Below are positions 43,158 through 50,816 of a stretch of 64,000 nucleotides of DNA, one piece after another. Below the pieces are notes generated by a model. It was not told the DNA's origin. It saw only the letters and a program-made list of their open reading frames with translations, and made no database searches. The first letter of the stretch is position 1; each line of letters begins with the position of its first letter. This DNA comes from JAODBQ01 sp047602055 (GTDB lineage: Bacteria; Actinomycetota; Acidimicrobiia; Acidimicrobiales; Ilumatobacteraceae). Where the stretch lies: the NCBI GenBank assembly GCA_047602055.1, contig JASGIG010000001.1, positions 1,302,001-1,366,000 on the forward strand. The letters are read 5' to 3'. Both the position numbers and the translations under genes were made by a program.

Positions 43158-44153
43158 TCAGCTGGTCGTCAGGCGCGTCAGGAGCTTCGAGGCGGCGCGC
43201 TCGACGCACGTCGCCGTCTGGGTCATCGCCTCGTCGAGGCCGAACTCGGCGACGAGGCTGACGTGGTCGACGCGGTCGGCTACCTCCGGTGCGGCGTCGC
43301 CGACGACCGCGCCGGCGCGGCGACCGGCTGACGCGGCCAGCGCCTGCACGCCGCCGACGACCTTGCCGGCGAAGCTCTGCTCGTCGAGGAAGCCCTCGCC
43401 GGTGACGACGACGTCCGCGCCGGCGATCGTGTCGTACAGGTCGAGCTCGTCGGCGACGAGGTCGAAGCCCGGCACGAGCCGCCCGCCGAGCGCGGCGAGC
43501 GCCCCGGCCAGGCCACCGGCCGCGCCCGACCCGTCGATCGTGCGCACGTCGATGCCGTGCTCGGACGCGTAGATCTGGGCGACGCGCTCGAGGCGCCCGC
43601 CGAGCAGGCGGACCTGCGCCGGCGTCGCCCCCTTCTGCGGGGCGAAGACCTCGGCGGCGTCGACGAACCGGGTGGTGACGTCGCAGGCGACGAGCAGCTC
43701 GACGCCGCGCAGCCGGTGCGGGGCGTGGATCGCCCGCACCGCGCCGAGCCCGCCGTCGGTGGTGGCCGACCCGCCGAGGCAGACGACGATCCGCTTCGCC
43801 CCGGCGTCGAGGGCGAGGTCGATCAGCTCGCCGGTGCCCGTCGTCGCCGCGGCCATCGCGTCGTTGCCCTCGGCGCCGCCGACCAGCGCCAGCCCGGACG
43901 CCGCGGCCATCTCGATCACCGCCGTACCGCGCGACAGCCGCCAGCCGGCCTGCACCGGATCGCCGAGCGGCCCGGTGACCGTCGACGTGCGGTTGGCGCC
44001 GCCGAGCACGTCGAGCGTGCCCTCGCCGCCGTCGGCCACGGGCACCTCCACGCAGTCGTGGCCGAGGTCCCAGCAGGCGTTGCCGACAGCGGCGCAGGCC
44101 CGTGCCGCCGTGAGCGTGCCGCGGAACTTGTCGAGCGCGGCGACCACCTTCAC
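43158..44153 (-). CDS. glycerate kinase
   Basis: 331 aa from the GTG giving VKVVAALDKFRGTLTAARA, the standard start of the GlxK/GarK family. Further family blocks: VEVPVADGGEGTLDVL, IEMAAASGLALV, TTGTGELIDLALDAGAKRIV, VCLGGSATTDGGLGAVRAI, VFAPQKGATPAQV and VVVTGEGFLDEQSFAGKVVG. It phosphorylates D-glycerate to 2- or 3-phosphoglycerate. It stands alone with no glyoxylate genes beside it. Confidence 0.93.
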   Translation of the reverse strand: MKVVAALDKFRGTLTAARACAAVGNACWDLGHDCVEVPVADGGEGTLDVLGGANRTSTVTGPLGDPVQAGWRLSRGTAVIEMAAASGLALVGGAEGNDAMAAATTGTGELIDLALDAGAKRIVVCLGGSATTDGGLGAVRAIHAPHRLRGVELLVACDVTTRFVDAAEVFAPQKGATPAQVRLLGGRLERVAQIYASEHGIDVRTIDGSGAAGGLAGALAALGGRLVPGFDLVADELDLYDTIAGADVVVTGEGFLDEQSFAGKVVGGVQALAASAGRRAGAVVGDAAPEVADRVDHVSLVAEFGLDEAMTQTATCVERAASKLLTRLTTS

Positions 44154-44228
44154 CCGTCGCAGGCTACGGGTGGGCCTCGGCCGTGCTGTGCCGTGGCGTG
44201 GCGTGGCGTGGCGCACTACCGTCGTGGC

Positions 44229-44678
44229 ATGGCTCGCCGATCGAGCGCCGAACGAGTCGAGCATGCCAAGTCCCGGCTGGCGGCCGACGCCAACGTCTGG
44301 ATCTCGACCGCATCACCCGATGGCATCCCCCACCTCGTCCCGCTGTCGCTGGCCTGGATCGACGGCAGCATCGTCGTCGCCACGCCGTCGAACACGCCTA
44401 CTGCCCGGAACGCTCGGGCGACCGGTCGCGCCCGCGCGGCACTCGACAGCGCAGCGGACGTCGTCCTGTTCGACACCGACGTCAGCGTGTTCGACATCGA
44501 CGAGGCGGACCAGGGCGTCGTCGATCGTTACGTCGCCCGAGTCGGGTGGGACCCGCGGGGTGAGTCCGGCGAGTGGGTCGTGCTCGTCCTGACGCCGCGC
44601 CGCGCCCAGGCATGGAACAGCCCCGCCGAGATCGACGGTCGCACCGTCGTGCGCGACGGCGTCTGGCTCGGCGACTGA
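44229..44678 (+). CDS. pyridoxamine-5'-phosphate-oxidase-fold flavin/F420 protein
   Basis: 149 aa with a split-barrel flavin-binding fold: ADANVWISTASPDGIPHLVP, LAWIDGSIVVATPSNTPTAR and VVLVLTPRRAQAWNSPAEID. The T-x-x-P-T-A-R-N segment after the third strand is typical of F420-dependent PPOX-class reductases of actinobacteria. The function may be reduction of an unknown compound or F420 binding. Confidence 0.82.
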   Translation: MARRSSAERVEHAKSRLAADANVWISTASPDGIPHLVPLSLAWIDGSIVVATPSNTPTARNARATGRARAALDSAADVVLFDTDVSVFDIDEADQGVVDRYVARVGWDPRGESGEWVVLVLTPRRAQAWNSPAEIDGRTVVRDGVWLGD

Positions 44679-44694
44679 CGCCGTCGGCGCCGGT

Positions 44695-44862
44695 TCAGCC
44701 TCGACCGCCGTCGGGCGACTCTCGCCACGGCGCATCGGCGAGCCCGTCGCCGATCGTCGTAGCCCGCAGTTCGGCGTCGTTGCTGGCGTCCCATTCCGTC
44801 CAGGCGTCGGCGTCGTGGTCGCGTTGAGGGGAGACGCCGAGCCACACGAACCGGGACGCCAT
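44695..44862 (-). CDS. small 55-aa hypothetical protein
   Basis: From the ATG at 44862: MASRFVWLGVSPQRDHDADA, then WTEWDASNDAELRATTIGDG. Acidic, with codon use like its neighbours. It is divergent from the IclR regulator gene 61 bases away. I do not recognise the family. Confidence 0.5.
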   Translation of the reverse strand: MASRFVWLGVSPQRDHDADAWTEWDASNDAELRATTIGDGLADAPWRESPDGGRG

Positions 44863-44923
44863 CCCCACGGTCGCCTCCGGTCCGGCGGTCGCGGTCGGCG
44901 CGGCCCTGCGAGGATGGGCGGCG

Positions 44924-45703
44924 ATGGCGGCACGGGTTCCTCGGGGGTTGGAGAAGCGGCCGTCGGGCGCGCAGACCGCCGAGCGGGCGCTGGCCGTGCT
45001 GGCCTGCTTCAAGACCGCCCCGGGCACGCTCGGGCTGACCCAGATCGCCCGGCGGCTGGGCCTGAGCCCGAGCGTCGTCCACCGGCTGCTGCAGAGCCTC
45101 GTCGCCTTCGACTTCCTGGAGCAGGATCTCGACACCGCCCAGTACCGGCTCGGTCAGGGGCTGGCGTTCCTCACCGAGGTGTTCGTCCGCCAGCGGCACT
45201 TCGACCTCGTCGAGTCCGAGCTGCGCCACCTGTCGACGGCCGCCGGCGGCAGCGCCGGGCTCGCCGCGCGTGACGGCTCCGACACGCTGCTGATGGCCTA
45301 CAGCCCGTTCGCCGAGCCGGGTCACCTCGACGACCGGCCACGGCGCGTGCCGCTGCACCTGTCGGCGATGGGCAAGGTGCTCCTCGCGTATGCCGACCCC
45401 GACGACGGCGGCGGTCTGGAATCGCTGACCCCGCTGGAGGCGCCGACGCCGCGCTCGATCCGCACCCTCGACGCGCTGCGCGCCGAGCTCGACGTCGTGC
45501 GCGCCGAGGGCTTCGCCGTCGCCAACCGGGAGACGTGGGCGGACCAGCTCTCCGTCGCCGTGCCGATCTTCGACCGCCACGGCTACATCTACCTCGCCCT
45601 CGGGTTGCGCTTCGAGTGGACCCGCGCCGAGCGCAGCAAGATCCGCCAGGCCGTCGCCGTCCTCCACGAGTTCCAGCCCCGGGTCACCGAGATCGTCGCC
45701 TGA
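44924..45703 (+). CDS. IclR-family transcriptional regulator
   Basis: 259 aa. N-terminal wHTH about 12-75 (ALAVLACFKTAPGTLGLTQI and ARRLGLSPSVVHRLLQSLV), then the IclR effector domain with YRLGQGLAFLTEVFVRQRHF and HLSAMGKVLLAYADPDDGGG; the region RAEGFAVANRETWADQLSVA is the conserved ligand-pocket side. It probably controls catabolic genes; the neighbours give no clear target. Confidence 0.92.
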   Translation: MAARVPRGLEKRPSGAQTAERALAVLACFKTAPGTLGLTQIARRLGLSPSVVHRLLQSLVAFDFLEQDLDTAQYRLGQGLAFLTEVFVRQRHFDLVESELRHLSTAAGGSAGLAARDGSDTLLMAYSPFAEPGHLDDRPRRVPLHLSAMGKVLLAYADPDDGGGLESLTPLEAPTPRSIRTLDALRAELDVVRAEGFAVANRETWADQLSVAVPIFDRHGYIYLALGLRFEWTRAERSKIRQAVAVLHEFQPRVTEIVA

Positions 45704-45705
45704 GG

Positions 45706-45852
45706 TTTCGACGCTCGATTCGCTCGATTCGCTCGCTCATCTCGGTCGAGCTTCGAGGAGCGGCCTGCGGCCGCACCCAGCTTGCAGTGCGCCTCACGCA
45801 CAGCGAGTCGGCGCACGGCGGAGGGGATCGCGGAGCGCCCCCTCCGCACCAC
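45706..45852. repeat. intergenic repeat family B, copy 2
   Basis: Nearly identical to 4541-4679 with a small internal duplication of GATTCGCTC. It lies between the IclR stop and the LivM stop. Confidence 0.85.
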
Positions 45853-45883
45853 CCCACACCGAGGTCAGCGGCGCCCGGCGTGC

Positions 45884-47095
45884 TCAGTCTCGCGGGTGGC
45901 TGAGACCGGTCGGGTGGAACAGCTGCGGCTTGTGCTCCTCGCCGGCGTGGGCGCGGCGGTGCTCGCGCAGCCACGCCGGGTTCGGCACGACGCGCACGAC
46001 CCGCGCCCGCAGGCGGCGCAGGCCGTCGACGCAACCGCCGGGGAGCACGAACGTCAGCAGGATGACGACGAGGCCGAAGACGATGCCGTCGGCCGCCCCG
46101 CCGCCCGGGCGCAGCAGGTCCCACAGCGGGGCGCTGATCTGCTTGAGCACCGGCGGCATCCCGCTCTGGTCGAACGTCCACTGCGACATGTAGTACGGCA
46201 CGAACAGGTAGACGTAGGCGCCGATCACCGCGCCGGAGATCGTCCCCGTCCCGCCGATCACCAACCCGACGACGAGGAAGATCCCGAGCCGCCAGCCGAA
46301 CTGGACCTCGGAGGCGAAGGGGCGGATCAGCATCAGCATCGAGCCGGCGATGCCGCCGTACATCGCGCTGACCCCGAACGCCAGGCACTTGTACGGGGCG
46401 ACGTCGACGCCCATCGACACGGCGGCCGGCTGGTTGTCGCGCACGGCGCGCAGCGCCCGCCCGGGCCGGCTCCTGACCAGGTTGCGGGCCAGCACGAACA
46501 GCACCGCGGCGACGACGACGAGGATCGTGTACACCCACAGCGGCCCGGCCAGGCGGCCCGTGTCGCCGTAGGGCAGCCACGACGGGGCGTTCATGTGCGC
46601 CTCGGTGCGCAGCGGACCCTTGCCGTTGGTGCCGCCGGTCAGCCAGCCGTAGCGCAGCACGATCGACGGGAAGACGAACGCGATCACCAGCGTGATGATC
46701 GCCAGGTAGACGCCCCTGACCCGCGTCGCCGGGATGCCGACGAGCAGGCCGGCCACGAAGCACACCGCCGCGGACACGGGCAGCGTCGCCAGGGCGCTCC
46801 AGTGGTGGTCGGCGACCAGGATCACCGTCGTGTAGGCGCCGACGCCGATGAACGCCGACTGCCCGAGCGACAGCTGCCCGGAGTACCCGATCACCAGGTC
46901 GAGCCCGACGAGCGCGACGGCGTAGGCGACCACCTGGTTGATCTGGATGATCCGCAACGGCTTGCCGATCGAGCCGGGCGTCCAGCCGATCTTCGTCGCG
47001 AACGGGATGTAGACGAGCACGCCGATGGCCAGCAGCCACGGGATCACGACGTACAGGCGGTAGGCGAGCGTGCCCTGGCGGATCTCGATCGGCAT
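45884..47095 (-). CDS. branched-chain amino-acid-type ABC transporter permease (LivM family), orphan
   Basis: 403 aa from the ATG at 47095; a GTG at 47116 is possible. About ten membrane segments. LivM blocks: LVIGYSGQLSLGQSAFIGVG, PATRVRGVYLAIITLVIAFV, VRSRPGRALRAVRDNQPAAV and MYGGIAGSMLMLIRPFASEV. The EAA-like loop RALRAVRDN contacts the ATPase. LivH, LivF, LivG and a binding protein are not adjacent: upstream lies the divergent lanthipeptide operon, downstream a repeat. It must work with subunits encoded elsewhere or be a relic. Confidence 0.88.
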   Translation of the reverse strand: MPIEIRQGTLAYRLYVVIPWLLAIGVLVYIPFATKIGWTPGSIGKPLRIIQINQVVAYAVALVGLDLVIGYSGQLSLGQSAFIGVGAYTTVILVADHHWSALATLPVSAAVCFVAGLLVGIPATRVRGVYLAIITLVIAFVFPSIVLRYGWLTGGTNGKGPLRTEAHMNAPSWLPYGDTGRLAGPLWVYTILVVVAAVLFVLARNLVRSRPGRALRAVRDNQPAAVSMGVDVAPYKCLAFGVSAMYGGIAGSMLMLIRPFASEVQFGWRLGIFLVVGLVIGGTGTISGAVIGAYVYLFVPYYMSQWTFDQSGMPPVLKQISAPLWDLLRPGGGAADGIVFGLVVILLTFVLPGGCVDGLRRLRARVVRVVPNPAWLREHRRAHAGEEHKPQLFHPTGLSHPRD

Positions 47096-47194
47096 CAGGC
47101 GGAGGTCTCCCAGCACGTCCCCGGCCGCATCGGGTCAGTCTGACCGGCCGTGCCCGTTCGGGCAGAGCCGGGCGCAAAACCACGGAAGGTGGTG

Positions 47195-50056
47195 ATGTGC
47201 CACGGAATGTCACGGCGATGGAACGCCTCCGTGGTCGTGAACGAGCTGTACGAGCGGTTCCTGGTGGCGGACCCGACGTTCTACGACGTGCCCGCCGCCG
47301 CGGCCGATCCCGCCGACGGGCTGCTGGCGACGATCGGGCGCACGGTGCCCGACGGGTGGACGACGACCGACAACGGCGTCTGGCTGGGCGTCCACCCCGC
47401 CGGCATCGAGCTGCCCGAGCAGGGCTGGAAGATCCACGTGTCGGCGACCCTCGACAACGCCCGCCGGGTGCTGACGACGGTCTGGGACCACTGCGTCGCC
47501 AACGGGCTGGCGTTCAAGTTCCTCGACAGCGCGGCGACCTTCCTCACCCAGAACGCGAAATACGCCGACCGTGGTGGCTCCGGCAAGTTCGTGACGGTCT
47601 ACCCGCCCGACGACGCTGCCCTCGAGACGACGCTGCGCTCGCTCGAGCCGCAGCTGCGCGGTGAGGCCGGGCCGTACGTGCTCAGCGACCTGCGCTACGG
47701 CGACGGCCCGCTGTACGTCCGCTACGGCGGGTTCCTGCTCCAGGAGATGCGCACCGAGTCAGGCGACGTCGTCCCGGCGATCCGCCGGCCCGACGGCACG
47801 CTCGTGCCCGACGAGCGCCGCCCCGAGCTGCACACGCCGTCGTGGGTGACCGTGCCGGACGTCCTCGCTTCGTCGCTGGCCGCTCGCGACGCGGCGCCGG
47901 CCGAGCCGTTCCCGTACGACGTCACCTCCGCCGTCCACTTCTCCAACGGCGGCGGCGTCTACGTCGCCACCTGCCGGGCGACGGGCGAGACGGTGATCGT
48001 CAAGGAGGCCCGCCCGCACGCCGGCCTCGACGCCGACGGCGTGGACGCCGTCACCCGCCTGGAGCGCGAGCACCGCAACCTCGTGCGCCTCGCCGGGCTC
48101 GACTGCGTAGCGGCAGTGCACGAGCTGCGCCGCCACTGGGAGCACACGTTCCTCGTCGAGGAGCTGGTCCACGGCCCGACGCTCAACGAGGAGATGGTCC
48201 AGCGCCACCCGCTGATCCACCCGTCGCCGTCGGCCGAATCGATCGTTGCGTATCGCGACTGGGCGCTCGGGATCGTCGAGCGACTCGAGGCCGCGGTCGC
48301 CGCCGTGCACCGCCGTGGCGTGGTGCTCGGCGACCTGCACCCCCGCAACGTCCTGCTGCGGCCCGACGGGCGGATCTGCCTGATCGATCTCGAGCTCGCC
48401 CACGACGTGGCCGAGCAGTGGCAGCGGGGGATGGGCGCGCCGGCGTTCAGCGCGCCGCCGTCGGCCACCGGGTTCGCCGTCGACCGCCATGCCCTCGGGG
48501 CGATCCGGCTGTGGCTGTTCCTGCCGTTCACCGAGCTGCTGACGTGGGACCCGGACAAGGCCGACGAGCTGATCTCGTGGGCGGCACAGCGCTTCGGGCT
48601 CGACGACTCGTGGGCTGCGGCCGTGCGCCGTGACCTCGTGCCAGCCGTGCCGACGGTGCCCGCGGGTTGGCGCTCGCCGTGCTGGCCGCAGGGCTCGCTG
48701 CCGCGCTGGACGGCGCTGCGTGATTCCGTCGCCGCGGCGATCGCCGCCAGCGCCACGCCGTGGCGCGACGACCGCCTGTTCCCCGGCGACCCCGAGCAGT
48801 TCGCCTCCGGCGGGCTCGGCCTGGCGCACGGCGCCGCCGGCGTCCTGTGGGCGCTGGCCACGGTCGGGGCGGACGTCGATCCGGTGCACCTCGACTGGCT
48901 GGCGTCGCATGCGCTCGCGCCTGACGCGGCGATCCGACCCGGCCTGTACGACGGTCTCGCCGGCATCGCCCTCGCCCTGTCGCGCTGTGGGCGTGACGAC
49001 GACGCGTCGGCGGTCGTGGAGCGGTTGCTCGCCACGCCGCTCGACCCGTCCGACCACACGCTGTTCAGCGGCGGCCCGGGCGTCGGGCTGGTGCACCTGT
49101 GGCTCGCCGGTGCCGGCGCCCCCGGCTCGACGCTGCCGCCACCGGCCGACGCGCCGCTGCGCCACGCTGGCCGCCGGTCGGCGGTCGACCATCTGGCTGC
49201 CGCGGCAGGCGCTCCCGGCTCGATGCCGCCGTCACCGGTGGACGCGCCGCTGCGCCACGCTGGCCGCCGGTCGGCGGTCGGCCATCTGGCTGCCGCGGCA
49301 GGCGCTCCCGGCTCGATGCCGCCGTCACCGGTGGACCCACCGCTGCGGCACGCCGTCGACGCTGGCCGCTGGTCGCCGGTCGACCATCTGGCCACCGCGG
49401 CAGCGATCGCCTCGTGCGGCCTCGACGCACTGGCGGCGACGCCCGGCGTGCTGCCGAAGGCCGGCCTGCTGCGCGGTTGGTCCGGGCTGGCGCTGCTGTG
49501 CGTGCGCCTCGCCGAGATGGCCGGTGATCCCGCCGTCCGGGATCGTTGGCTGGACGCCGCCGCCCGCGCGCTCGCCGCCGACCTGGCGCGCTGCTCGACC
49601 GGTCCCGACGGGACCGTGCAGTTCGACGAGGGCTGGCGGATGCTGCCGTATCTCGGCACGGGCAGCGCCGGCATCGGCATCATCGTCGACCAGTACCTGG
49701 CGCATCGCCCGGACGGCCCGCTCGCCGCCGACCTCTCCGCTCGGCTCGACGGGATCGTCGCCGCGGCGTCGACCGACGTCGTCGTCCAGTGCGGCGTGTT
49801 CAACGGGCGAGCCGGTCTCGTCCTCCTGCTCGACGGTGCCCGGCCGGCGCACGCCGACGTGGTGCGTCGACACGTCGCCCACCTGGCGTGGCACGCCGTC
49901 CCCTACGCCGGGCACGTCGCCTTCGCCGGCGACCAGCTCGCCCGCCTCTCGATGGACCTCGGCACCGGTGCCGCCGGCGTGCTGCTGGCCATCGGGGCCA
50001 CGACGTCCGAGCAACCGCTCGGGCTCCCGTTCCTGCGACCCCTCGAAGGGAGGTGA
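47195..50056 (+). CDS. lanKC: class III lanthipeptide synthetase (LanKC)
   Basis: 953 aa from an ATG behind GGAAGG. Three parts in the usual order. Lyase-like N-terminus to about 220 (FLVADPTFYDVP, FVTVYPP, SDLRYGDGPLYVRYGGF). Ser/Thr-kinase domain about 240-500: Lys in ETVIVKEARPHAG, catalytic loop GVVLGDLHPRNVLL, metal Asp in ICLIDLELA. LanC-like cyclase about 540-950: GGLGLAHGAAGVLWAL, LYDGLAGIALALS, YLGTGSAGIGIIVDQYL. The zinc-binding Cys, Cys and His of LanC/LanL cyclases are absent, which points to class III rather than class IV. It would phosphorylate Ser/Thr in the precursor, eliminate phosphate and close thioether or labionin rings. A three-fold 31-34-aa repeat sits in the cyclase domain. 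The first precursor's ribosome-binding site overlaps its stop codon. Confidence 0.93.
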   Translation: MCHGMSRRWNASVVVNELYERFLVADPTFYDVPAAAADPADGLLATIGRTVPDGWTTTDNGVWLGVHPAGIELPEQGWKIHVSATLDNARRVLTTVWDHCVANGLAFKFLDSAATFLTQNAKYADRGGSGKFVTVYPPDDAALETTLRSLEPQLRGEAGPYVLSDLRYGDGPLYVRYGGFLLQEMRTESGDVVPAIRRPDGTLVPDERRPELHTPSWVTVPDVLASSLAARDAAPAEPFPYDVTSAVHFSNGGGVYVATCRATGETVIVKEARPHAGLDADGVDAVTRLEREHRNLVRLAGLDCVAAVHELRRHWEHTFLVEELVHGPTLNEEMVQRHPLIHPSPSAESIVAYRDWALGIVERLEAAVAAVHRRGVVLGDLHPRNVLLRPDGRICLIDLELAHDVAEQWQRGMGAPAFSAPPSATGFAVDRHALGAIRLWLFLPFTELLTWDPDKADELISWAAQRFGLDDSWAAAVRRDLVPAVPTVPAGWRSPCWPQGSLPRWTALRDSVAAAIAASATPWRDDRLFPGDPEQFASGGLGLAHGAAGVLWALATVGADVDPVHLDWLASHALAPDAAIRPGLYDGLAGIALALSRCGRDDDASAVVERLLATPLDPSDHTLFSGGPGVGLVHLWLAGAGAPGSTLPPPADAPLRHAGRRSAVDHLAAAAGAPGSMPPSPVDAPLRHAGRRSAVGHLAAAAGAPGSMPPSPVDPPLRHAVDAGRWSPVDHLATAAAIASCGLDALAATPGVLPKAGLLRGWSGLALLCVRLAEMAGDPAVRDRWLDAAARALAADLARCSTGPDGTVQFDEGWRMLPYLGTGSAGIGIIVDQYLAHRPDGPLAADLSARLDGIVAAASTDVVVQCGVFNGRAGLVLLLDGARPAHADVVRRHVAHLAWHAVPYAGHVAFAGDQLARLSMDLGTGAAGVLLAIGATTSEQPLGLPFLRPLEGR
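49115..49402 (+). repeat. three tandem 93-102-bp repeats inside lanKC
   Basis: Unit starts at 49115, 49208 and 49301. They encode GAPGSTLPPPADAPLRHAGR then RSAVDHLAAAA, and two close variants; the third has three more codons. The copies are in frame and lie between cyclase motifs SGGPGVGLVHLWLAG and LLRGWSGLALL. Confidence 0.95.
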
Positions 50057-50061
50057 ACGAC

Positions 50062-50208
50062 ATGGCTTCCGTCCTGAACATGCAGACCCTCGGCGCTTCC
50101 GCCAGCCCGGCGCTGGCCGCCTGGAGCACCTTCAGCGGCTCGAACTGCGGCAAGACCGGCTGGAGCACGCTGAGCGGCTCCAACTGCGGCAACACCAAGT
50201 TCCGCTGA
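50062..50208 (+). CDS. lanA1: class III lanthipeptide precursor 1 (48 aa)
   Basis: The ATG follows AGGGAGGTGAACGAC, a strong ribosome-binding site that also contains the LanKC stop (TGA), so translation is coupled. Leader: MASVLNMQTLGASASPALAA, with the L-x-x-Q class III recognition motif (VLNMQTL). Core region: WSTFSGSNCGKTG then WSTLSGSNCGNTKFR. It holds two copies of Ser-x-x-Ser-x-x-x-Cys, the labionin pattern of labyrinthopeptin-like peptides, so two rings per peptide are expected. The leader-cleavage position is not evident and no peptidase gene is in the locus. Confidence 0.92.
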   Translation: MASVLNMQTLGASASPALAAWSTFSGSNCGKTGWSTLSGSNCGNTKFR

Positions 50209-50252
50209 CCCACCCGTCCGACCCCTCGACGCCCCGGAAGGAGGTGAACGAC

Positions 50253-50399
50253 ATGGCTTCCGTCCTGAACATGCAGACCCTCGGTGCCTCGGCCAGCCCG
50301 GCGCTGGCCGCCTGGAGCACCTTCAGCGGCTCGAACTGCGGCAAGACCGGCTGGAGCACGCTGAGCGGCTCCAACTGCGGCAACACCAAGTTCCGCTGA
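50253..50399 (+). CDS. lanA2: class III lanthipeptide precursor 2, identical to precursor 1
   Basis: Protein identical to that at 50062, behind AAGGAGGTGAACGAC. The DNA differs by silent changes only (for example GGTGCCTCGGCC against GGCGCTTCCGCC). The upstream 30 bases are also duplicated in part. The duplicate raises peptide dosage; both copies have been kept unchanged at the protein level. Confidence 0.92.
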   Translation: MASVLNMQTLGASASPALAAWSTFSGSNCGKTGWSTLSGSNCGNTKFR

Positions 50400-50461
50400 C
50401 CCACCGACATCACGCCATCACGGCACGCCATCACGGCACGCCATCGAAAGGAGGTGAGCAC

Positions 50462-50608
50462 ATGGCATCGGTCCTCGACCTGCAGACCATCGGCAGTCAC
50501 GCCGACCAGGAGCTGGTCGCCTGGAGCACCGTCAGCCAGGCGGGCTGCAAGCAGCACTGGAGCGCCTTGAGCTACCGCTGCACCAACGCCGCCACCGCCT
50601 TCCGCTGA
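50462..50608 (+). CDS. lanA3: class III lanthipeptide precursor 3 (48 aa, divergent core)
   Basis: ATG behind GAAAGGAGGTGAGCAC. Leader MASVLDLQTIGSHADQELVA carries the canonical L-D-L-Q motif. Core: WSTVSQAGCKQHWSALSYRC then TNAATAFR. The first motif is Ser-x-x-Ser-x-x-x-Cys, the second Ser-x-x-Ser-x-x-Cys, so the ring sizes would differ from precursors 1 and 2. Same total length and same ending F-R as the others. A two-component product, or two related products, is possible. Confidence 0.92.
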   Translation: MASVLDLQTIGSHADQELVAWSTVSQAGCKQHWSALSYRCTNAATAFR

Positions 50609-50700
50609 CGGCGACGACATCACGAGGTGCCGGTGCGGGCCCAGCTCGCACCGGCACCCCGTCGCCGCGGCCCCACCCATCCGGCCGCCCACCTGCCTCG

Positions 50701-50781
50701 TCCGAGTCCCACGTGCTGGTCCGAGTCGCTGGTTCCGGACAGTCCAACGCCAGCGACTCGCACCAACGTCTGCGACTCGGA
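50701..50781. repeat. intergenic repeat family F, copy 3
   Basis: GAGTCGC/GCGACTCG blocks around GGACAGTCC, as at 28236 and 43060. It separates the precursor genes from the transporter genes. Confidence 0.65.
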
Positions 50782-50816
50782 TCACCCGCCCCCGCCCACC
50801 TCCGATTGGGAGATCG

